From positions 1 to 21,120 of IMG/VR virus record IMGVR_UViG_3300010354_017140: a DNA stretch of 21,120 nucleotides; one strand, given 5' to 3'. Under the pieces are notes generated by a model, which saw nothing but the letters and a program-made list of their open reading frames with translations, did not search any database and had not been told where the DNA came from. Source of the stretch: a virus. Each line of letters begins with the position of its first letter. The stretch's first letter is position 1. Shown piece after piece: positions 1-8,865 of the stretch. A program made the position numbers and the translations under genes.

Positions 1-3000
1 CCGGCCGTAAATTCAGCCCACGAGGCTGCCGCAAAAACCCATCTTCGCCGCCCGGTCAGCAACTTCCGCAGGGAGATGTTCAAGGACAGGGGCCTCATCG
101 TCACGACGCCCTATCTGGACCTCAACAAGTACCAAAGCTATTCCGTCAGAAACCCCGGCGACGAGGCCTTGCACCTGTCCAAGCTTGACGAAGTTTCCTC
201 CGATCCTGCCGGACACGCAATCCTGACCAGAACGATCAACGGGGCGTACCAGAGCGGAAGCTACGCCACCATTGTTATCCCTCCGGGCGCGACGGCCGAA
301 CAGATAAAAGCCCAGTTGCTCAGCATCCACGTCGAGCGGCACATGCAGATGGCCATCCATGGCGCTTCGACGCACGGAGCCGTGTCCTTGGCAGGCCCAC
401 GGGTCCAGATGGACATGTCGTATGCGAAGAGCATCGCCGATCCTTCCAGCAAGAGGCATTTCGGAGGAGCTAACGTCTTGTCGGAAACCATCCTGCGCAA
501 TGTGATCGGCGAAGGAGGGGCCGCAGGAGAGCCGACTAGAATGCGTTTTGCGCTTCAGACCGCCATGCAGCTCGATCCCCATCTTGTCGCGGACGTCGAG
601 GTCCTAGTCGGCAAGATCGTGACCGGGGAGAAGGGGTACTATCTGCCCGACAGCGAGCGCGCTCTCCGGGTCCACGGAGACACCGGCGTGGCCGTCGCCA
701 CCATGTTCCCGGGACGTCCTGACCTGATGAAGTACTCTTGGGACAACAAGAACGCCGCCGGAATCCAGACGTTCAAGCGTGGCGTTCCCAGAGGCGTCGA
801 TCCGGCCGGATACCACGCGTTCGTGGTGGCGTTCCCTGAGCCCCTTACGATGACGCCTGAAGGCTCCATCCGCATGGGCTCCAAGGCCGTCGCGTTCAAG
901 ACGGCTGCAGAAGCCGAGACGTTTGCCAACCGCATGAGCATGCAGCTTTCCGGGTCCGACCTCGTCAAGGCTCTGGCGTCCGGAGACGTCGAGATCGTGG
1001 CCCGCCCGGGAGACCTTGATGCGGACACGGCCGTTGCTCCCAAGCTCATCCAAGGCCAGACCTTCGGCTACGGAACCGCCGGCAACGGGGTCAACCTCAT
1101 GGACGTCGCCGGCACCTACCAGATCGGCGATTCTGACCTCGTGATTCCGGGCCTCACGCCGAAATCAGCCAAGAACATCGAAAGGTCCCTGCGCGACAAC
1201 CGGCATATCCGGTTCAAGAGCTCGGCGATCAGCTTGGACATGGCCATGGGGCTGACCACCAAGCAGGACTTCCGGGACCTCGTGTCGTCCAAGCTGCAGT
1301 TCGGACTGCCTCAGGGTCCGATCAGGTTCGCCTCCAAGGCGATGAACGCGATCCTTGACGGAAAGTGGACCAAGAACGGGGTCACCAAGGATTTTGAAGG
1401 CCTAACCGGCGGTGATTGGTTGGTTTTCCTTCGCGAGATTCACAAGGTAACCAAGGACGAGCTTCGTCAGTCAGGCCTAGGGGCCCTGCTAGCGATCAAC
1501 AAAGACCGCACGCTGACCCGCACGGAAGTGGCCGAGTTCTTCGCGCACCTGTATCCGACGTTGATCCGAAACGATTTCGCGCTGACTGCGTTCATGCTGA
1601 AGCGCGGCAACAAGCAGTTCATCGAGGGAGGAAATAGGGGCGTGTCCGGCTCGGTGCTGACTGACAACATCATGCAGTCCTACAACAACCAGCTGCATGC
1701 GGTCAGGGGGCTCAGTCTCAAGGCGAGAGAGCTTGTCCAGCTCCAGTCTTGGCTGCTCAACAAGAGCGACATGTCGGCTGACAGTCCGGAGATCGCCCAG
1801 CTGAACCGGGTCATCACGGTCTTCGACCAGATGGTGGACAAGATCGGGGAATCCATCGGGGCTACCCTAGGCAACGATTCGCTGGAGATGAAGTTGGACA
1901 ACCTGCGCCTGCACATCGAGAACATGGTCACGGACCCTGAGCTCAGGAAGTTCGATGAGGGCTTGTCCGCCGCCCAGTACCTTGAGCGTAAGATAGAGCT
2001 CTTCCAAGAGACCAACTATGAGGCCTTTGAAAAGGCGCGCTTGGCGCTCAACGACGCCATGTCCTTGGAGACCCTTAGCGGCAGGTACGTCGCCGAGCTG
2101 TCCGGGGCGTTCGGCGACATCGAGCCGCTCATCAAGCACGCCATGGCCGCAAGCGGAGAGGTCCGGTCGGCCATGAAGAAGCACATGAGCATCACAACTG
2201 AAGCCGCAACGCCGTACTTCAGGGGAGACATCGTCCATGACCTGAGCAGCCCTGAGTACATCATCAATCAGCCGGCATTGATCGGGCAGGCCATCGGAGG
2301 GCGCAAGTATGAGCATTCCGGCTACGTGACCGGAGACGTGCACTCCCAGATGTCGCTGGCCGTCGACTACGCCAACAGGGTGCTTCCTGAAATGGTCGCA
2401 TACCGAGAAGAGCTGAAGCAGCGCTACGGAGCCGCGACGAACCCGGAAGACAAGGCCAAGATAGAGGGCCTGATCTCAGCCGTCGAGTCCGTCATAGCAG
2501 CCCGCACGGCGTTGATGCAGGGCCCGTACCGATACAGCGGTCATTTCGGAAGCGACATCGGAGGACTTTACAGCCCTTACGGCCTCTATGAGATTGGCCA
2601 CCTCAGGCAGTCCCACGTGCTGGCAACGGCTAGGCCGTCGGTTGAAGCCATGTCCGCTCCGGGCGCGATCGGGGGCCTGCTGACGCCGTTCGACAAGGTC
2701 ATCGACAGCGATTCTCCGCTTTCGGACAGAAGCCTGTCGTACGAGATCGGCGCGGAGCACATGATCGTCATCGAGGAAATCCAGTCCGACCTGTTCCAGA
2801 ACATCGTCGAAATTGCTGACTTTGAGGCAGAGAACAAAGTTGAGAAGCCGGCTGTTATGAAGAAAGCCGGCCTAGCGATGGGAACCAAGACCGATCTTCC
2901 CGTCACCCCTGCCGATCTTCAGTTGGCGGAACGTGCGGAAATCGCCAAAGAAGCTGAGGCAAAGGTTCTTACGTTGCGCGCTCAGGTCGAGAACTTGGAC

Positions 3001-6000
3001 AAGGCCGTCGCCGAAGGCATCGTCAATGACATAGCGTCTCCCAACAACAACAACTCCGCCATCAGGAGCCTTATGACGAGGAACATGTTCGAGAGCATTG
3101 ACCTCGTTTCTCGCGGATTCCTTCCGCTGCAGTTCCCGGGAATGATGCGGCCTACGGGCAGAAAGGTCGCCATGGGTCCTGACATGCGCAAGAAGCTGGA
3201 ATCTCTTGGCGCCAAGCCGGGCGAAGGCCTCGTGGACGTCATGGATTTCGATTTTGAGCTTTTTGAGATGATCGAGAACGTGGCGATGACGAGCGTCGGA
3301 CCGGCAAGAGCCAAACTGACGGAAAGAATCAGCGCACGGTTCCGTGAAAACGCGAACATGTACCTAGCCACGCTTCCGGAACAGGCCCGTCAGACCATGA
3401 TCGGTGCCAACGGTGGCTATGGGTTCGTGAACAACGCCTCGAACATGGCCGACACAGCGAGCCACATCTACGACAGGATATCGGCTCAGCTTACACAGTC
3501 GGCGCATCAGCAGAGCCATGGCTGGGTCTTCAACAAGATCGTGGAGATGCGTACCAATGCCGCTGCGGTCAACCCGAATGGCTACGTGCACAAGGCATTG
3601 GCCGCGCTCGCTGAAATGTCCGGACAAGGAGCCATGCACCATGGCATGGCCCTGATATCCGCGGCCATCGTCGTCGATCCCCAGCTTCACGCCGTCCTGC
3701 GAGGACTGGCCAATGACCTCACCGCCTACGATTACGAAGCCCTAGCAAAACGTGCGGTCGAGACGATCCGCGCCATGTATGCCGACAGCCGGTCCGTCAC
3801 CGCAAGATCCACCATGACCGTTCTGGACAGGCTGCTACTCATGCCCTCTAGGGACCGCGCCCGGACCAATTCCGTCAGCGACACGATGCACGTCGAAAAC
3901 GCCGGCAGGCAGGTCTTCAGCATGCAGGTAAATCAGGAGCTCGTGCAACGCATCATTACCGAAGATCCGAGGGCCGCCCAATACCTAGATGAGAAGGTGA
4001 AGATAGCCATTGAGCAGGCCCTCATACAGCTGGGAATCGGACCGGAAGACCCGCAAGTCCAGCATGCGCGACTTATCATCACTCCTCCGACGAAGGCGCG
4101 CATGGCCTCTGACATCGTCAAGCCGTTCGTAATCAGGTACGGAGACGTCGACGCGATCAACAAGTTCATCGAAATTGTCCAAACCCAGAACGAAACCGGC
4201 TTCGGCCCGTACAGGTCGATGAGCGATGTGGCGAACTTGCTGAGGGAGTCGACCGTGTCCATCCAGCCGTCTTACCGCGGAAGCATGGCCGGGGACTTCG
4301 CCATGTCTGTGGTGTCGTCGTTGCTCGGATACGAGCGCGCGAATGACATCTCCGCAGAGCTCGCCCGCAGGGAAACCGAGTACGCCGAGCTCAGCAAGGG
4401 CATCCCGGCGAGGGCGACGCAGGATAAGGTCATGAGCCCTTCGACCCCTCTGGTCGACGACGCCATGACCGTGTACAAAAAGCAGATCCTCAACCACGCC
4501 GTCGTCGAGTCCATCAACCGAGGCCACAAGGCGATTGGCATGATGGACGCCCAGTATCAAATGACCCGTGGCGGCTCGATGGACAACACCGGCACCACTC
4601 TCGGCTCCCATCAAGGCATCTTCAGGGCGACCCCGTTCGTGGTCGCCGGAGCCAATGGGAAGGCGCTCAGGTTCAATGCCCATGGCAACGTGGATTCCCG
4701 CAAGGCTCACAGGCTGGCGGATTCCTTGTCCAACGCCATTTCAGTCCTTTCGATCATCGACGGCGGAGAGATCAAGTGGGACCCCAACGGCATCATGCCC
4801 AGACTGCGTCAGATCGAAAACAGCGTGAACGGAACCCACACGATGCCCAACGGCCGCACCGGCACCATCGTGCACCACATCGTCGCGGAAATGAAGGACA
4901 AGATCGTCCAGCATTTCGGCGAAGAGAAGGCCAAGGCGGCCTTTGAGGCGATCGGCGTCCCTGATTTCGGCGAAGAAACCATGTCAAAGACGCTGTTCCT
5001 TGACTGGAGGAATGAAAACTCTGGAGGCCCGCTCACGCTGCTCGATGACGACGGCAAGCCGCAGAAATACGACGCCAAGCAGCAGAAGATGCTCCAGAAG
5101 TTCATGGCCGGATCTCCGATGTTCCAGCTGCCCTTCAGATTCTACGGAGGAAGCGGAGCCGCTTTCGGATACATCCTCAACTACGGTCTTCCCGAGGCCG
5201 CGATCAGGTTCATGTTCCCCGGCGCGCCGCGCAAGGAGACCAACCTGTTCAACATCGAGGCGTTCGAGCGCCCAATCTTCAAGGTCGAGGGCAAACGGGG
5301 AGTGGACGTACACAGCGTCATCGACGCCAAGACGGGCAAGCCCATCGCCCAGATCGACGTCTCTCCGGAAGGCTCGACCCCCGAACAGGTCCAAAGAAAC
5401 CTTCAGAGCATCCGCGAGGCCTATCTGAAGGGGTCGAAGTATGTCGGCGGCAACGTGTACATCAAGACGTTCTTGGGCGAATGGGGCAAGGCCGGCGGAT
5501 ACATCGACTTCCGCGTGGCCGGAGCCCTGCAGCACAAGATGGGCGGATCGCCCGCGTTCGGCCCTCTGGAAAACGCCGGAGCCCTGTTCCCTGCGGCAAA
5601 TCTGCAGGTGCCGGGCCGCAGGATGATCGGCGATCTGATCGGCATGAAGGAAATCCAGAAGCGTCAGCTCGAAAGGATGGAAAGCGTCGGAATATTGCCC
5701 GGTACCGGAAACGAAGGGTCGATGGACGCCACTAGGGTCTTGGACTTCGATCGTACGGACGCGCGAAGCGACAAGATGCACATCGGGCCTTACGCGCACC
5801 ACAATTCCCATGACACGACTGCGGCCAGCGAGTTTACAAAAGCGCTGTTTGGTGAGAGTTTTGTAAACCAGCTCTCCGTCCACGCCCTGCCCAGTTTCAT
5901 CACGATGCACCATACGCCCGTGACCCGGAGCCCGGCCGAAATTCAGGCCTACAAGGACAAGGTCAGGGACGGCATCTTCCTGCAGATGATCACGGGAACG

Positions 6001-6114
6001 GACGCTTTGAAGCGAAAAGACGAAGTGAGCATGCGCAAAGTCTCTCGATATCTGGCCAATGCCGGCCACATTCCAAGGATCCGCCCCGAAGAGGATGAAA
6101 CCGCCGATCGATGA
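1..6114 (+). CDS. Giant phage polyvalent/internal virion-type protein (5' partial)
   Basis: The frame is open to the left edge with no stop, so the gene probably starts upstream; the first ATG inside the window is at 76 and gives 2012 residues. The segment at residues ~860-905 (numbered from that ATG) has a GHLRQSHV stretch followed by IEEIQSD at ~899-905. This matches the recurring pattern of an LxHxR-like stretch followed by a hydrophobic run and I/VEEIQSDW, known from very large phage polyvalent proteins. The rest is mostly helical, low in cysteine, with a charged helical stretch at ~955-985 and an acidic DFDRTDARSD near 1890. Family knowledge: such proteins are usually virion components ejected with the DNA and carry assorted enzymatic modules. 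I could not identify a catalytic domain. Its place directly before the lysis genes fits the end of a structural operon. The function beyond 'large virion-associated protein' is inference. Confidence 0.85.
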   Translation, partial: PAVNSAHEAAAKTHLRRPVSNFRREMFKDRGLIVTTPYLDLNKYQSYSVRNPGDEALHLSKLDEVSSDPAGHAILTRTINGAYQSGSYATIVIPPGATAEQIKAQLLSIHVERHMQMAIHGASTHGAVSLAGPRVQMDMSYAKSIADPSSKRHFGGANVLSETILRNVIGEGGAAGEPTRMRFALQTAMQLDPHLVADVEVLVGKIVTGEKGYYLPDSERALRVHGDTGVAVATMFPGRPDLMKYSWDNKNAAGIQTFKRGVPRGVDPAGYHAFVVAFPEPLTMTPEGSIRMGSKAVAFKTAAEAETFANRMSMQLSGSDLVKALASGDVEIVARPGDLDADTAVAPKLIQGQTFGYGTAGNGVNLMDVAGTYQIGDSDLVIPGLTPKSAKNIERSLRDNRHIRFKSSAISLDMAMGLTTKQDFRDLVSSKLQFGLPQGPIRFASKAMNAILDGKWTKNGVTKDFEGLTGGDWLVFLREIHKVTKDELRQSGLGALLAINKDRTLTRTEVAEFFAHLYPTLIRNDFALTAFMLKRGNKQFIEGGNRGVSGSVLTDNIMQSYNNQLHAVRGLSLKARELVQLQSWLLNKSDMSADSPEIAQLNRVITVFDQMVDKIGESIGATLGNDSLEMKLDNLRLHIENMVTDPELRKFDEGLSAAQYLERKIELFQETNYEAFEKARLALNDAMSLETLSGRYVAELSGAFGDIEPLIKHAMAASGEVRSAMKKHMSITTEAATPYFRGDIVHDLSSPEYIINQPALIGQAIGGRKYEHSGYVTGDVHSQMSLAVDYANRVLPEMVAYREELKQRYGAATNPEDKAKIEGLISAVESVIAARTALMQGPYRYSGHFGSDIGGLYSPYGLYEIGHLRQSHVLATARPSVEAMSAPGAIGGLLTPFDKVIDSDSPLSDRSLSYEIGAEHMIVIEEIQSDLFQNIVEIADFEAENKVEKPAVMKKAGLAMGTKTDLPVTPADLQLAERAEIAKEAEAKVLTLRAQVENLDKAVAEGIVNDIASPNNNNSAIRSLMTRNMFESIDLVSRGFLPLQFPGMMRPTGRKVAMGPDMRKKLESLGAKPGEGLVDVMDFDFELFEMIENVAMTSVGPARAKLTERISARFRENANMYLATLPEQARQTMIGANGGYGFVNNASNMADTASHIYDRISAQLTQSAHQQSHGWVFNKIVEMRTNAAAVNPNGYVHKALAALAEMSGQGAMHHGMALISAAIVVDPQLHAVLRGLANDLTAYDYEALAKRAVETIRAMYADSRSVTARSTMTVLDRLLLMPSRDRARTNSVSDTMHVENAGRQVFSMQVNQELVQRIITEDPRAAQYLDEKVKIAIEQALIQLGIGPEDPQVQHARLIITPPTKARMASDIVKPFVIRYGDVDAINKFIEIVQTQNETGFGPYRSMSDVANLLRESTVSIQPSYRGSMAGDFAMSVVSSLLGYERANDISAELARRETEYAELSKGIPARATQDKVMSPSTPLVDDAMTVYKKQILNHAVVESINRGHKAIGMMDAQYQMTRGGSMDNTGTTLGSHQGIFRATPFVVAGANGKALRFNAHGNVDSRKAHRLADSLSNAISVLSIIDGGEIKWDPNGIMPRLRQIENSVNGTHTMPNGRTGTIVHHIVAEMKDKIVQHFGEEKAKAAFEAIGVPDFGEETMSKTLFLDWRNENSGGPLTLLDDDGKPQKYDAKQQKMLQKFMAGSPMFQLPFRFYGGSGAAFGYILNYGLPEAAIRFMFPGAPRKETNLFNIEAFERPIFKVEGKRGVDVHSVIDAKTGKPIAQIDVSPEGSTPEQVQRNLQSIREAYLKGSKYVGGNVYIKTFLGEWGKAGGYIDFRVAGALQHKMGGSPAFGPLENAGALFPAANLQVPGRRMIGDLIGMKEIQKRQLERMESVGILPGTGNEGSMDATRVLDFDRTDARSDKMHIGPYAHHNSHDTTAASEFTKALFGESFVNQLSVHALPSFITMHHTPVTRSPAEIQAYKDKVRDGIFLQMITGTDALKRKDEVSMRKVSRYLANAGHIPRIRPEEDETADR
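5832..5868. repeat. Perfect 10-bp inverted repeat inside the giant gene
   Basis: GTTTACAAAA (5832-5841) and TTTTGTAAAC (5859-5868) are exact inverted copies separated by 17 bp. They are AT-rich in an otherwise GC-rich coding region near the 3' end of the polyvalent protein gene. Each arm also encodes protein, so the repeat could be chance, a protein-binding site or an RNA hairpin. Confidence 0.5.
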
Positions 6115-6433
6115 TCTGGACCAGATGGCCAAGGACGGCTTCGCGTCCTCCATCCTAGGTTCCGCGGCAATGGCGGCGAGAATTCTCGTCAGCACCGAGA
6201 GGATGACGATCGGATGGATGATCCGCTGGGCGACAGCGGCCATCATCACGTCCGCGTTCGTCGGCATAGTCGCGCAGGACTACATCCAGAACAAGGGCGC
6301 CCTTTACGGCGCCATCGGCATTTCTGGGGCTGCGGCCCCGGAGCTGATCGACTTCATCATCAAATACGTCAAGGCGCGCGGCGCCAAGGAGGTCTCCGAT
6401 GTCACCAAGAAAGCAAGACCACGGAGACAGTAA
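6095..6433 (+). CDS. Putative holin, two transmembrane helices
   Basis: This is a 112-residue protein with a hydrophilic N-terminus and two predicted membrane helices (about residues 42-61 and 68-90) joined by a short QDYIQNKG turn, then a basic tail rich in K and R. Length, two-helix topology, the GALYGAI...SG...ELID pattern and the location right after the structural genes resemble LydA-type and class II phage holins, which permeabilise the inner membrane at lysis. I chose the ATG at 6095, which follows a GAAGAGG stretch and overlaps the end of the giant gene by 20 nt. An in-frame ATG at 6059 and another at 6125 are possible. The downstream gene begins inside its 3' end, so translation is probably coupled. 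The family call rests on topology and context only. Confidence 0.6.
   Translation: MKPPIDDLDQMAKDGFASSILGSAAMAARILVSTERMTIGWMIRWATAAIITSAFVGIVAQDYIQNKGALYGAIGISGAAAPELIDFIIKYVKARGAKEVSDVTKKARPRRQ
6386..6401 (+). promoter_or_regulatory. Strong Shine-Dalgarno fixing the start at 6399
   Basis: AAGGAGG at 6386-6392 lies six bases before the ATG at 6399. It is the best ribosome-binding site seen in the window and contrasts with the CA-rich, SD-less leaders of many minus-strand early genes. Confidence 0.8.
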
Positions 6434-7430
6434 CCTTCTCTGGGTAGTGGGCGTGTTGCTCGTCATGGCCTGTTCATGCGCCGTGTATACCGGCTACATC
6501 ATCGACAAGACCCTCACATCCCTTCGCACCTCCAACACCATGGCGCTTCTAATCACGTCCGACGGTTTTCGCAGCGATGACGCCAAGCTCGAAGCCCAGC
6601 TCAACCAAGCTCAGAGAGCTTTGCAGGACTCGGCTGACATCGCTCTGGCCCTTACGGTCGCCTGTCTGATCGTGGCCTTCGGGCTGATCCTGCGTATCGC
6701 CATGTCGCGCGGCCTGATCGCCATGTGCTTGGCGCTCATCTTGTCCGGCTGTTCAAGCTGGTGGTCAAAGGATGATCCCAAGCCGGTCCAGCCGGCCATG
6801 CCATCGGCGGCCATCAGCAAGCTGGGCAGCGAGCTCGATGAAGGCGACAGCAAGGTCGCGGCCGCGGTCACGGTCATGGTCGAACAGAAGGACAAGCCGC
6901 CCGTGGTCGAGGCCGAGGGCAAGGTGGCCCTAGCCCATCTTCCCCCGCCGGCGGACAAGCATCTGGCAACGGCGCGGGCCCGCGCGGCCACCGGCGACGC
7001 CAAGGTTTACGCCGAAGAGGTCAAGGCGGCCAAGGCCTTCCTTGCCAAGGTCGAGGCCGACTGGGCCAAAGCTGAACAGCAGGCCAAGAAGAACGAGCAG
7101 GACCTTACGGCGGCCCTTGGTGAGATCAGTCGGCTCAAAGACGAGATCAAGCGGGTCGAGAATGAAGGGTCGCGGAACGTCTGGACCGTGACCGGAGCCG
7201 GATTGGTGGTTCTGGGCGGTCTGGCCATGGTATTCGCAGGCCCTAAGATCGGTTTCCCCCTGCTTTTGACGGGGGCCTTTGCCGGGGCCGTCCCCCACAT
7301 CATTGACAGCCCCTATTTCGCTTGGATTGCAGGGGTCACCACGGCCGTCTGCGCCGCTTTGGGCCTCTGGTGGGTGTATGACCTAGTCCGTGACCGGGTG
7401 AAGGCCTCTGAGGGCAACCAAGGGGCTTGA
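6399..7430 (+). CDS. Membrane protein/lipoprotein fusion ORF, spanin-like lysis candidate
   Basis: A 343-residue ORF starts with a strong SD and overlaps the holin candidate by 35 nt. Residues 13-36 and ~81-100 are membrane helices. A second signal then follows in frame: MSRGLIAMCLALILSGC, with lipobox LSGC (Cys118), after an internal ATG at 6702. Beyond it come a proline/alanine-rich and charged region, a likely coiled coil (~200-257), and three hydrophobic helices (~261-280, 284-302, 308-328). A product from the internal start would be an outer-membrane lipoprotein with C-terminal inner-membrane helices, the layout of a unimolecular spanin. The full-length product would instead bury the lipobox as a third helix. 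No SD precedes 6702, so internal initiation is unproven. The lysis role is inferred from topology and from the neighbouring holin candidate. Confidence 0.6.
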   Translation: MSPRKQDHGDSNLLWVVGVLLVMACSCAVYTGYIIDKTLTSLRTSNTMALLITSDGFRSDDAKLEAQLNQAQRALQDSADIALALTVACLIVAFGLILRIAMSRGLIAMCLALILSGCSSWWSKDDPKPVQPAMPSAAISKLGSELDEGDSKVAAAVTVMVEQKDKPPVVEAEGKVALAHLPPPADKHLATARARAATGDAKVYAEEVKAAKAFLAKVEADWAKAEQQAKKNEQDLTAALGEISRLKDEIKRVENEGSRNVWTVTGAGLVVLGGLAMVFAGPKIGFPLLLTGAFAGAVPHIIDSPYFAWIAGVTTAVCAALGLWWVYDLVRDRVKASEGNQGA

Positions 7431-7454
7431 CCAGCCCCCAAACGAGCCATCCTT

Positions 7455-7490
7455 GGACCCGGGACGTGTGTGTGCGTCCCGCATGGGTCT
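7455..7490 (+). other. Stem-loop downstream of the lysis genes
   Basis: GGGACG (7461-7466) pairs with CGTCCC (7475-7480) around a GT-rich loop. The stem extends through GACCC/GGGTC (7456-7460 with 7485-7489) across a 4-nt bulge. A second hairpin, GGGGGT-GTGA-ACCCCC, sits at 7515-7530. Neither is followed by a T-run, so they are transcript-end structures rather than obvious terminators. Confidence 0.5.
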
Positions 7491-7551
7491 AGGGAGGCGG
7501 CTACGGCCTTAATTGGGGGTGTGAACCCCCGGCCTTTCCAACCAAACAGAA

Positions 7552-7577
7552 GGGCCCGGATTTCTCCGGGCCCTTTT
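7552..7577 (+). terminator. Rho-independent terminator between convergent operons
   Basis: GGGCCCGGA (7552-7560), loop TTTC, TCCGGGCCC (7565-7573), then TTTT. The perfect 9-bp GC-rich stem and T-run end the plus-strand lysis operon. It lies just past the stop of the converging minus-strand gene, so it may act in both directions, although the minus-side T-tract is poorer. Confidence 0.8.
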
Positions 7578-7579
7578 CG

Positions 7580-8035
7580 TCACTTGGAGCCGACGATCTT
7601 TTCGAGGCGTCCGACGAGGGCGTTGAACTCCTTGCGGGAGATGATGACCTCGTCCTTGTTGACCTTGGGCTTGTTGACCTTGGCCTTGGGCGCTTCGGGC
7701 TGGGCGACGCGTCCGACGCTGAAGTCGGACATGTTGTGCCCGGTGGACTTGAGCGTGAGGATGGCGCCGATCTCGCGGATGACTCCGGCGCGGACGATGT
7801 CCGCGATGGACTGATTGCTGGCCTTGCCGGCCGCGACGAGCAGTTTGAACAACTCGCCGGGCAGGTAGGTGCTGACGACGCCTCCGACGGCGCGGACCTT
7901 CTTGGGCCCCCGCTTGAAGGTGCGCCGGCCGTACGGCTTGACGCCCTTGGTCGCGGAGACGCGAATGTACTTCGCGCCGGTGGTGGTGGTGTGGATCGGC
8001 AGGGAGCCGACCTCGTTGGTGTGTGTGTTGAGCAT
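7580..8035 (-). CDS. Ribbon-helix-helix DNA-binding protein
   Basis: A 151-residue protein and the last gene of the early minus-strand block. The N-terminal 50 residues are threonine-, lysine- and arginine-rich. Residues ~52-90 contain a beta strand (VVSTYLP) followed by two helices (ELFKLLVAAGKA and SIADIVRAGVIREI), the pattern of an RHH/CopG-Arc fold that dimerises and puts a beta ribbon into the major groove. The C-terminus (~115-148) is lysine-rich with heptad-like spacing and may oligomerise. It starts at an ATG with a CACACAC leader and no SD. A perfect 9-bp inverted repeat sits just upstream (8059-8089) and is a plausible site for autoregulation. RHH is inferred by pattern. The target and biological role are unknown. 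Confidence 0.7.
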   Translation of the reverse strand: MLNTHTNEVGSLPIHTTTTGAKYIRVSATKGVKPYGRRTFKRGPKKVRAVGGVVSTYLPGELFKLLVAAGKASNQSIADIVRAGVIREIGAILTLKSTGHNMSDFSVGRVAQPEAPKAKVNKPKVNKDEVIISRKEFNALVGRLEKIVGSK

Positions 8036-8058
8036 GTGTGTGCTGGGTGAGATTGGTA

Positions 8059-8089
8059 GTGTTGACGCGGTGTCTAGTCACGTCAACAC
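8059..8089 (-). promoter_or_regulatory. Inverted repeat, candidate operator of the RHH gene
   Basis: GTGTTGACG (8059-8067) and CGTCAACAC (8081-8089) are perfect inverted copies around a 13-bp spacer. They fill the short gap between the ERF gene and the RHH gene. On the minus strand the element contains TTGACG, close to a -35 hexamer, but I see no good -10. RHH proteins usually bind paired inverted half-sites, hence the operator suggestion. An mRNA hairpin is the alternative. Confidence 0.45.
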
Positions 8090-8095
8090 ATTATT

Positions 8096-8857
8096 TCAGA
8101 ACGGGACGTCGTCGCCCTGCGGGGGTTCGACCGTGCCGGGGCTGGACTTGGCCTCGAGGTACGAGTCAAGGGCTCCGCGCAGGATGATGTCGGCGTCGCT
8201 GATCTTGCCGTTGTACGGCTTGGGCTGCCATTCCTTGGCGTACCAGTCGAGACTCGAGGCCGGCAGGTCGCCTAGCTTGGTGCCCTTGTTCTTGCCGAAG
8301 TGCAGGACGACCTCGCGCCACGTTCCGGGGACCTTGGAGGGCTCGGACTTGCGCTTGAACGACTGCTCGTTGTGGCTCTGGACCTTGTCGGAGTTGTGGA
8401 CGACGGCTTGGGCGTACTTGACGACGCCGGTTCCGTGCGTGACGGTGGGCGTGGCGACTTCCGCGTCGTCGTCCCTGTCCCCTGTGGTGAGGCCTATGGC
8501 CGCCAGCGAGTACCTGCGAAGGTACGAGTAGACCGAGCCGGCCTTCTGGGCGTCGAACGCCTCCGGGTTGACCGGGATCGTCGCTTCGAAGGTGAGGCCT
8601 TCGCCGCTCGTGTGGATGAGCATGGTCGTGACGCCGACGGCGCCCGGGCTGTTGGCCGGGTGCTGGAGGATCGCCCAGCCGTTGCGCAGGAAGGGCTCGC
8701 GCAGGGCCTCGAGGTGCGACTGGAGGGTCGCGTAGGACGAGCCGAAGCGCGGGTTGACCGCGTCCATCTTGGGCGGCTGGACCTCGGAGATGGCCTTGAT
8801 CAGAGCGGCCGAGGCGACCGGGCTGAGGAGTTTGGTGATGTTGGTGCTGTTATCCAT
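8096..8857 (-). CDS. erf: ERF-family single-strand annealing protein
   Basis: A 253-residue protein. Residues ~15-132 match the ERF superfamily: helical start, YATLQSHLEALREPFLRNGW, strand-rich middle, then GSVYSYLRRYSLAAIGLTTGDRDDD, the typical S-Y-RRY and acidic signature. ERF proteins anneal single-stranded DNA in phage recombination and genome circularisation. After a linker, residues ~186-210 (FGKNKGTKLGDLP...LDWY) resemble the DUF3820-type FGKxKG motif. The chain ends in GDDVPF, like the acidic SSB C-terminal tail. The ATG at 8857 was chosen because the domain begins just after it and the TTCCCACC leader recurs at the exonuclease gene; longer in-frame starts would run into the upstream gene. 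It works with the exonuclease at 12759-13625. Confidence 0.9.
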   Translation of the reverse strand: MDNSTNITKLLSPVASAALIKAISEVQPPKMDAVNPRFGSSYATLQSHLEALREPFLRNGWAILQHPANSPGAVGVTTMLIHTSGEGLTFEATIPVNPEAFDAQKAGSVYSYLRRYSLAAIGLTTGDRDDDAEVATPTVTHGTGVVKYAQAVVHNSDKVQSHNEQSFKRKSEPSKVPGTWREVVLHFGKNKGTKLGDLPASSLDWYAKEWQPKPYNGKISDADIILRGALDSYLEAKSSPGTVEPPQGDDVPF

Positions 8858-8865
8858 GGTGGGAA

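Noticed and set aside
4984-6267. Long minus-strand ORF (427 codons) opposite the giant gene
   Set aside because: Low-complexity R/H/G-rich translation typical of the antisense of GC-rich coding DNA; the plus frame has clear protein character.
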